From Armigeres subalbatus (taxonomy: Eukaryota > Arthropoda > Insecta > Diptera > Culicidae): DNA of 64,000 nt. The stretch covers positions 379,891,278-379,955,277 of the forward strand of contig NC_085141.1 in the NCBI RefSeq assembly GCF_024139115.2, given 5' to 3'. The number at the start of each line of letters is the position of its first letter. Position 1 is the first letter of the stretch. Below, piece by piece: positions 56,384 to 64,000 of the stretch. The position numbers were made by a program, and so were the translations under genes. The notes below the pieces were generated by a model. The model was not told the DNA's origin and did no database searches. It was given only the letters and a program-made list of their open reading frames with translations.

Positions 56384-59050
56384 TGCAGGAATTCCTCCAG
56401 AAGTTCTTTCAGGAATTTCTCCGGAAGCTCCTCCAGGAATTTCTCCGGAAGTTCCTCCAGGAATTTCTCCGGAAGTTCCTTCAGGAACTCCTCCTGAAGT
56501 TCCTCCGGAAATTCCTCCAGGAATTCCCCCGGAAGTTCTTCCAGGAATTCCTCCGGAAGTTCCTCCAGGAATTCCTTCGGAAGTTCCTCCAGGAATTCCT
56601 CCGGAAGTTCCTCCAGGAATTCCTCCAGAAGTTCCTCCAGGAATTCCTCCGGAAGTTCCTCCAGGAATTCCTCCGGAAGTTCCTCCAGGAATTCCTCCGG
56701 AAGTTCCTCCAGGAATTCCTCCGGAAGTTCCTCCAGGAATTCCTCCGGAAGTTCCTCCAGGAATTCCTCCGGAAGTTCCTCCAGGAATTCCTCCGAAGTT
56801 CCTCCAGGAATTCCTCCGGAAGTTCCTCCAGGAATTCCTCCGGAAGTTCCTCCAGGAATTCCTCCGGAAGTTCCTCCAGGAATTCCTCCGGAAGTTCCTC
56901 CAGGAATTCCTCCGGAAGTTCCTGCAGGAATTCCTCCGGAAGTTCCTCCAGGAATTCCTCCGGAAGTTCCTCCAGGAATTCCTCCGAAGTTCCTCCAGGA
57001 ATTCCTCCGGAAGTTCCTCCAGGAATTCCTCCGGAAGTTCCTCCAGGAATTCCTCCGAAGTTCCTCCAGCAATTCCTCCGGTAGTTCCTCCAGGAATTCC
57101 TCCGGAAGTTCCTCCAGGAATTCCTCCGGAAGTTCCTCCAGGAATTCCTCCGGAAGTTCCTCCAGGAATTCCTCCGGAAGTTCCTCCAGGAATTCCTCCG
57201 GAAGTTCCTCCAGGAATTCCTCCGGAAGTTCCTCCAGGAATTCGCCGGAAGTTCCTCCAGGAATTCCTCCGGAAGTTCCTCCAGGAATTCCTCCGGAAGT
57301 TCCTCCAGGAATTCCTCCGGAAGTTCCTCCAGGAATTCCTCCGGAAGTTCCTCCAGGAATTCCTCCGGAAGTTCCTCCAGGAATTCCTCCGGAAGTTCCT
57401 CCAGGAGTTTCTTCGGAAGTTCCTCCAGGAATTCCTCCGGAAGTTCTTCGAGGAATTCCTCCAGAAGTTCCTCCAGCAATTCCTCCAGAAGTTCCTCCAG
57501 CAATTCCTCCGGAAGTTCCTCCAGGAATTTTTCCGGAAGTTCCTCCAGGAATTCCTCCAGAAGTTCCTCCGGGAATTCCTCCGAAAGTTCCGCCGGGAAT
57601 TCCTCCGAAAGTTCCTCCGGGAATTCCTCCGGAAGTTCCTCCGGGAATTCCTCCGGAAGTTCCTCGGGGAATTTCTGCGGAAGTTCCTCCAGGAATTCGC
57701 CCGGAAGTTCCTCCAGCAATTCCTCCAGAAGTTCCTCCAGCAATTCCTCCAGAAGTTCCTCCAGGCATTCCTCCGGAAGTTCCTCCAGCAATTCCTCCGG
57801 AAGTTCCTCCAGGAATTCCTCCGGAAGTTCTTTCAAGAATTCATCTGGAAGTTCTTTCAAGAATTCCTCCAGAAGTTCCATCAGGGATTCCTCCGGAAGT
57901 TCCTCCAGGAATTCCTCCGGAAGTTCCTCCAGGAATTCCTCCGGAAGTTCCTCCAGGAATTCCTCCGGAAGTTCCTCCAGGAATTCCTCCGGAAGTTCCT
58001 CCAGGAATTCCTCCGAAAGTTCCTCCAGGAATTCTTCCGGAAGTTCCTCCAGGAATTCCTCCGGAAGTTCCTCCAGGAATTCCTCCGGAAGTTCCTCCAG
58101 GAATTCCTCCGGAAGTTCCTCCAGGAGTTCCTCCGGAAGTTCCTCCAGGAATACCTCCGGAAGTTCCTCCAGGAATTCCTCCGGAAGTTCCTCCAGGAAT
58201 TCCTCCGGAAGTTCCTCCAGGAATTCCTCCGGAAGTTCCTCCAGGAATTCCTCCGGAAGTTCCTCCAGGAATTCCTCCGGAAGTTCCTCCAGGAATTCCT
58301 CCGGAAGTTCCTCGAGGAATCCCTCCGGAAGTTCCTCCAGGAATTCCTCCGAAAGTTCCTCCAGGAATTCCTCCGGAAGTTCCTCCAGGAATTCCTCCGG
58401 AAGTTCCTCCAGGAATTCCTCCGGAAGTTCCTCCAGGAATTCCTCCGGAAGTTCCTCCAGGAATTCCTCCGGAAGTTCCTCCAGGAATTCCTCCGGAAGT
58501 TCCTCCAGGAATTCCTCCGGAAGTTCCTCCAGGAATTCCTCAGGAAGTTCCTCCAGGAATTCCTCAGGAAGTTCCTCCAGGAATTCCTCCGGAAGTTCCT
58601 CCAGGAATTCCTCCGGAAGTTCCTCCAGGAATTCCTCCGGAAGTTCCTCCAGGAATTCCTCCGGAAGTTCCTCCAGGAATTCCTCCGGAAGTTCCTCCAG
58701 GAATTTCTCTGGAAGTTCCTCCAGGAATTCCTCCGGAAGTTCCTCCAGGAATTCCTTCGGAAGTTCCTCCAAGAATACCTCCGGAAGTTCCTCCAGGAAT
58801 TCCTTCGGAAGTTCTTCCAGGAATTCCTCCGGAAGTTCCTCCAGGAATTCCTCCGGAAGTTCCTCCAGGAATTCCTCCGGAAGTTCCTCCAGGAAATTCC
58901 TCCGGAAGTTCCTCCAGGAAATTCCTCCGGAGGTTCCTCCAGGAATTCCTCCGGAAGCTCCTCCAGGAATTCCTCCGGAAGTTCCTCCAGGAATTCCTCC
59001 GTAAGTTCCTCCAGGAATTCCTCCGGAAGTTCCTCCAGGAATTCCTGGAG
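56384..59050. repeat. Array B: ~2.67 kb of 24-bp repeats
   Basis: The unit is AGGAATTCCTCC followed by GGAAGTTCCTCC, about 110 units. It differs from array A at one consistent base (A instead of G at the start of the first 12-mer). Units around 57550-57680 are mixed A/G types. No stop codon occurs in any frame of the unit, so the long minus-strand frames (462 and 763 codons) are artefacts. One- and two-base indels again argue against coding. Confidence 0.97.
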
Positions 59051-59066
59051 TGTGTTCCTATGTTTT

Positions 59067-59407
59067 CCTACACTCAGTGCAATAAATCTGCTCTCTGATC
59101 CCTAGATGGAGAAACGAGTAAGTTCAACTAATAGAGGGATTTTTGAATTTTCTAAATGTCATGGCAAACTGCCAAAAAAGGCACGTCGAAGCCACAGGAG
59201 CGCGCGCGCTGAGAATAAACTGGACCCTGGATTGTATTTTAAGCGTGCGTGCTCCTGTGGTTCTAGAGTGCTTTTTTTTTTGACAGTTTGCCATGACATT
59301 TAGAAAACTCAAATATCCCTCTATTAGTTGAACTTACTTAGTTAAGACAATAAAATCGTCTAGATGGAGTAAAATCAAAGAGCAGTATTTTTTGCACTGA
59401 GTGTAGG
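59067..59407. mobile_element. Nested palindromic MITE inside the array region
   Basis: The outer inverted ends are CCTACACTCAGTGCAATAAA (59067) and the inverse of ...TTTGCACTGAGTGTAGG (59407), ~40-bp arms. Inside, 59119-59336 is a second palindrome with ~65-bp arms starting TAAGTTCAACTAATAGAGGG, and a third level CCACAGGAGCGCGCGCGCT / AGCGTGCGTGCTCCTGTGG. It lies between array B and the decayed array at 59463. Non-coding. Confidence 0.85.
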
Positions 59408-59462
59408 ACAACACTGTTATCCTGAAGTTCTTCTGGTAATTCCACAGGTTTTTTTAACTTTA

Positions 59463-59915
59463 ATAATGTGGTAATTTCTCCGGAAGTTTTTCCAGGAATT
59501 CCTTCGGAAGTTCCTCAAGGAATTCCTCCGAAAGTTCCTCCAAAAATGTCTCCGGAAGTTCGTCCGGAAGTTCCACAGGGAATTTCTTCAGAAGTTCCTC
59601 CGGGAATTCCTCTGGAAGTTCTTCCGGAAACTCTTCCGGAAGTTCCTCCTGGAATTCCTCAGAAAGTTTCTCCAGGAATTCCTCCGGAAGCTCCTCGGCG
59701 AAGCTCTCTGGAAGTTCCTTCGAGAATCCCTCTGGAAATTTCTCCAGGAATTTCTCGGGAATTTCCTACGGATTTCATCTCGAAATTCCTCCGAAAGTTT
59801 ATCCACAAATTGTTCCGGAACTCCCTTCGGGAAATCTTTCAGAAGCTCCGCCAGGAATTCCACTAGAAGCTGCTTCAGAAATTCACAAGAGAATTCCACA
59901 GATACATGAACTTTT
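59463..59915. repeat. Decayed 24-bp array, continuation of array B
   Basis: Motifs like GGAAGTTCCTCAAGGAATTC and GGGAATTCCTCTGGAAGTTC keep roughly the 24-bp register but with many substitutions. The 132-codon plus-strand frame is a repeat artefact. Confidence 0.8.
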
Positions 59916-60039
59916 CATAAATTACTTCGGAAACTATTCTAAAATTCTCCTCCCATCCAGCTCCCGAGAATTCTAATAGATTTTTCCCATAAAATTCCAC
60001 ATTCTTAAAATGTTCCTTTAGAAATTCTTTTGGTTATAC

Positions 60040-60590
60040 CTAAAGAAATTGCTACAAATGTTCTTCCGGAAATGGTTCTACAAAACATCGTCGAACCGTG
60101 AGCACGTCGTTATTCTGATACCAGGGGTTGGGTCTTACGACAGGATCAGACGCCGGCTCAAAAAGTGGAGAGAACCCAAATGTGGGATTTCCAGGGATCA
60201 TTTCGAGCTAAGAGCGGCCAGCGAGTTCGCCGAACTTAAACCCTATGATTTAAACTGTCAAGAGTATGTTTGAGGCAGCAGCTGCTCTAAAACATCATGT
60301 TTTTTGTGCAAATCCTGCAGCGACATCTGGTGACCTCTGGTAAAATAATACAAGAGCAGTCGCGGGACTCGTACGATGCGTTCCTCAATCGTCTGCGACG
60401 AGTGGTTCAGCTCAAAGACAAAAAAGATGAACTTTACCCATGGACTTTCAAAAAGTGATATGTTTTCTTGTGAAATCGAATGAAATTTAAATGAAATATT
60501 TTTGTTTTGATCAATATATCTGTTTATTCTAATGAAGCACTTCAATAGCCGGACCCTGTAATGTCGAAGCAAAAAACGTTTTGCTATCTC
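60040..60590. other. Unassigned, possible relic
   Basis: The plus-strand frame 60049-60273 and the minus-strand frame 60258-60626 have no domain I can name. The basic stretch SYDRIRRRLKKW could be from a transposon protein, but this is not supported further. Confidence 0.25.
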
Positions 60591-61080
60591 TGAAAGATTT
60601 GGAAAATCTCCAAAGTTTTCTTCCACGAGGTCCTAAAGGAGTTCTCCGGAAAAAAAACATCCAGAAATTTCCTTAGATTCCACTTCAAGAATTCTTACAG
60701 AAATCCCTCTATGAATTCTTCCGAAATTTGTTTCTAATATTCCTCGGGAATTTTCTGTTGTCATTCCTTCAGAAAATCCTCAAGGCATTCCTTAGAAAAC
60801 TCCACGAATGGCGCCGGAATATTTTTCTTTTAGAAGAATTCACGATGAAAGTTTTGTAGAAAAATCCGAAGGAGGTCCTGAATGATATCATGAATCAATT
60901 TCTGAAGGATTTCCTGAGGAATTTTCTGGTTTGAGTGCTTGGAGGATTGTTTGGATAAATTCTTGAATGAATTTTCGATGTGATGTGATGATTTCCAAAT
61001 GGACTTACTGGAGGAATTCTCGAAAAAAAACCTGAAAAACATGTTGAAGAAATTCTAGAATTTGAAGTATTTTTTAAAAA
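60590..61080. repeat. Degenerate AATTCTTC/GGAATTTTC-type repeat
   Basis: Irregular GAATTCTTCCGAAATTTG, TCCTGAGGAATTTTC and GGAGGAATTCTCGAA motifs resemble the array vocabulary in strongly decayed form. It extends at intervals to about 61880. Confidence 0.45.
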
Positions 61081-61132
61081 AGTATATGCGTAATTTTGAA
61101 AAAAGTCTTACTGAAATTCTAAACAAATTTTA

Positions 61133-61778
61133 TATTTATTTATTTATTATCAGAGTAAGGCCGGAGTGGCCTGTGCTGCACATGAAAGTCTTCTCCATTC
61201 AGCTCGGTCCATGGCTGCACTTCGCCAACCACGCAGTCTACGGATTGTCCGCAAATCGTGCACCTCGCCTTGTTGTTCCCGTCGGATCGTTGTCGAGAAC
61301 CATTTTCACCGGATTACTGTCCGACATTCTGTCCGACATCCGTTCATTCGCCTCCTCCACGTACCGTCCGCCATCTGCACTCCACCATAGATGGTACGCT
61401 ACACTTTCCTTTCAAAAACTCCCTGTGCGCGTTGGTCCTCCACGAGCATCGTCCAGGTCTCGTGTCCGTAAAGAACTACCGGTTCTTATAAGCGTTTTGT
61501 AGATAGTCAGTTTGGTACGGCGGCGAACTCTATTCGATCGGAGCGTCTTGCGCAGTCCAAAGTACGTACGATTTCCAGCCACTATGCGCCTCAGAATTTC
61601 TCTGGTATCGTTATCGGTGGTCACCAGTGAGCCCAAATACACGAATTCTTCAACCACCTCGATTTCGTCACCACCGATAGAAACTCGTGGTGGGTGGCTT
61701 ACATTGACCTCTCTTGAGCCTCTTCCTATCATGTACTTCGTCTTCGACGTGTTGATGACTAGTCCAGTCCGAATTTAA
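61133..61778 (-). mobile_element. RTE-type non-LTR 3' part, 5' truncated
   Basis: The minus strand encodes SIGGDEIEVVEEFVYLGSLV and NRTYFGLRKTLRSNRVRRRT, then a shifted frame leading to the same C-terminal and 3' sequence as 35183-35590, ending in a TTTA-type tail at about 61135. Relative to that copy it lacks ~75 bp near 61335 and has a short GTCCGACAT duplication there. Flanks AATTTTATAT and AATTTAATAT could be a decayed target duplication. Confidence 0.87.
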
Positions 61779-61889
61779 TATGTATTTCTGAAATAATTTC
61801 AGAGCAAAATACCAAAGGAATTCTTGTAGAAATTTCCGGAGGTGGTCTAGAAGCAAATCCTTAAATTTCTGAAAAGCAATCTCCACACT

Positions 61890-62700
61890 TTTTGAAAAAA
61901 ATCAAAAAAAAAAACTGTGTTTGTTTGGCCGTTCTATAGCAAGGAATTTTCTCACAACGTTTTGTACACTTATTTGACTAGCAATTAGTTCTATGATAAG
62001 TACACTTGCCATCCAATGATTTCGATTTGCAGACTTTATCGGAAATGAGAATCAATTCTCCATAGATTGCCACGGGGGTGGTTCTGGACATGATTTTTTT
62101 TTCGAGCCATCAAATTAAAAAAAATGCTCAGAAACAACCAGATCCCCCTCCCACCCCCGACCAATTTTTTTTACCAATTTACAGACGTCAGTTGATCCAA
62201 AAAGAGTATTCAAACAGAAAAACCTAGTTGAGTGGTAGCGTACACTACAGTAAGTCTAGATTACAGATAAAATTAAAATTAATACTAAAGCTCATTTGTA
62301 TCTACAAGAATTTTGTAATTCTACAATAAATTACCAAAATCATCCAAGCCCTACCGCCCAACACTTGTAATTCTTCACTTCTTGTGAAGAAGATGAAGTG
62401 CATGGAATTAGATAAATGACATATAAACATGGATGAAAATGTGTATTTTGGGCAACAACTAGATAAAAAAAATCGTAAAACGTGCGAAGCCCTATTGCTT
62501 CAATAGTCCTTTGATAACCAACGGCTTGGTAAAAAATACTTGGCAGCGTGTTAAATTTTCATACGGCAGCGTGCCGATTTATTTTCGACTGCGGCGGCGA
62601 CGCAAGGAAGTTGTCGGCGCGACGGTGGCACACTGATCTAAATTAAAGTATAAAGAATTAAAGTATATTATATTTTTACTGTACTTGCTTAACGACTGTA
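61890..62700. other. Intergenic AT-rich DNA
   Basis: No gene, array or inverted repeat recognised. A GC-rich stretch GACTGCGGCGGCGACGC lies near 62588. Confidence 0.4.
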
Positions 62701-62710
62701 CGATATTTAG

Positions 62711-62973
62711 CTTTATGGTTTTTCTTTCAGTTTTGGCAGTCTGCAAAAGCAGCAAAAACGAGTTTGCCTTTACATCCGACGGTTTCGGTTTTATATTAAA
62801 CCTTTTTCAAGGAATAGAGGCTTGCTTTTTTGTTAAAACAAGGACATGTTCCATATACGTTCGTCACTATTCCTTGAAAAAGGTTTAATATAAAACCGAA
62901 ACCGTCGGATGTAAAGGCAAACTCGTTTTTGCTGCTTTTACAGACTGCCAAGGCTGAAAGAAAAACCATAAAG
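62711..62973. mobile_element. MITE-like snap-back element with 107-bp arms
   Basis: Arms 62711-62817 and 62867-62973 are near-perfect inverses (starting CTTTATGGTTTTTCTTTCAG) around a 49-base core. Differences are few. No target duplication is clear. The frame at 62685-62888 is a read-through of the left arm. Confidence 0.9.
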
Positions 62974-63203
62974 CAAAATTATATTTTTATTTTTTGGAAA
63001 AGTATGTTTATTTTGCCAAAAAATGCAAATTTTCGTTTCCCGTTTGGTTTATCTGAGTGAGTGGGAGTATTTGCATTTTTCCAATGGAATGATTATATTA
63101 CAATTTATGGACAATTTTCGATTGCAAAAAAATAACAATTATTAAAATTCAAATATATTTTCGTTTTAATTTCTTTCTTGGCAATTTTTTAAATATCCTA
63201 TGG

Positions 63204-63569
63204 ATGGCTAGTTTTCATTTTAGTTTGGGTATTGCTCTTGCGTTTGCCATGACCAAAGCATCTCTGTGCCAACACCCGTCACCAGAAATTTCAATTTCGC
63301 GCAGGAAAAAAGGGTTAACAAACTGCACGATGCACCTTTCGCCTGTTCTAATAGATTCTACGTGGTTTATCATCGTTTGCCGACTGGTAGCGATTCCCAG
63401 AGCGGAGAAGTCGGTGCCACCGACCCGGAAAGTTATATTTACCCAGCTACATTTTTCTCCCAACCACGTGTCACACTTGACAAATGGGACCCGGTCTGGC
63501 ACGCATACAACATCCGATAAGACGGGACGGGAGACTTCGTCGCAAGCCACCACCCGCCCGAACCGATGA
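63204..63569. other. Orphan open region, coding status unknown
   Basis: Three overlapping frames are open: plus 63204-63569 (121 codons), plus 63266-63520 (84 codons) and minus 63553-63215 (112 codons). Codon content around YVVYHRLPTGSDSQSG in the 63266 frame looks protein-like, and TTTCAATTTCGCGCAG near 63303 could be a splice acceptor. No family recognised. It could be an exon of a host gene or chance. Confidence 0.2.
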
Positions 63570-64000
63570 TGGTTTTAAAAGTTTAATCCTCTAACTTTTC
63601 CGCATAGTACTGGTACTAGATCAATGCGACCATCCACACTCTACAAGGTGGTCGAAAGTCGGTAAAAATGTCGGTATATTGTTTTCGTTATACATTGACT
63701 TTGGATTTACCACAGAGCTAATGACAGGTCGAAAGGTGTCTTATCATTTCATTCGAATAATTTTATCCCACCGTGAAATTTGAAAATAGTCAAATCATGC
63801 ACGAGACTGTTGCCTGCATATGGTATTATGTATTTAGGTTCCGACCAGCTTTCTCTTGAAAGCCCGCCACTACGCATCCACCATCCAATCCCAATCTAAT
63901 TGAATGTGAATCTGCACAATGTTGTTCGATTTGATTACGGTACCTATGTCCTATGCCTAGATCTAGGTGCGGATGTTTGGATTGCGCCTCGAAAATGTTA
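63570..64000. other. Intergenic, nothing recognised
   Basis: No open frame, repeat or RNA gene could be supported here. Confidence 0.4.

Noticed and set aside
56380..58772. Minus-strand frames of 462 and 763 codons over array B
   Set aside because: Same artefact as array A: low-complexity repeat translation that switches register at indels.
41880..59050. CRISPR-like regular repeats
   Set aside because: Units are directly tandem with no unique spacers, and the window is eukaryotic.

Overview
This window looks like heterochromatic-style accessory DNA from a mosquito, most likely genus Aedes. The evidence is the type of mobile DNA: a tRNA-derived SINE with the look of Feilai, a BEL/Pao LTR element whose Gag starts with a PHD finger, mosquito-style ITmD37E mariner remains, and many fragments of jockey-, RTE-, R1- and I-type non-LTR retrotransposons. 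I find no host protein-coding gene I can name, no tRNA or rRNA gene, and no CRISPR array. Apart from the BEL element, every recognisable coding stretch is a broken mobile-element relic. The species assignment is inference.

Layout. 1-8.5 kb: a MITE cut by the window start; AT-rich DNA; a ~150-bp satellite present in both orientations and split by a 1.39-kb foldback element with ~382-bp inverted ends and an 8-bp target duplication; a Feilai-like SINE; two abutting MITEs. 8.6-11.9 kb: mariner transposase, RTE-type reverse transcriptase and jockey-type endonuclease relics, all on the minus strand. 11.9-15 kb: mostly unassigned. 15.4-18.1 kb: an I-type non-LTR element, 5' truncated and internally deleted, with a 13-bp target duplication. 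18.2-24.7 kb: tandem and palindromic repeats, including a (GA)n tract.

25.1-33.4 kb: a LOA/I-type relic split by a full-length BEL/Pao element (25488-32956). Its 721-bp LTRs appear identical by eye and it has a 5-bp target duplication, but its gag-pol is frameshifted several times. 33.4-41.9 kb: a short RTE 3' end, a Helitron-like element, a hAT MITE full of ATCGAT sites, a 541-bp MITE and a 61-bp retrotransposon stub. 41.9-47.2 kb and 56.4-59.05 kb: two large arrays of a 24-bp repeat built from two 12-mers. The unit lacks stop codons in all six frames, so the long open frames there are artefacts. 47.5-52 kb: a hAT MITE, diverged ~300-bp repeats and unassigned DNA. 52.2-55.6 kb: an R1-like relic with a dead catalytic box and another retroelement nested in it. 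55.9-64 kb: RTE fragments, array B, nested palindromic MITEs and an orphan open region near 63.3 kb.

The genes do not form a working pathway. The window is a layered record of insertions, with two repeat expansions as its most striking feature.
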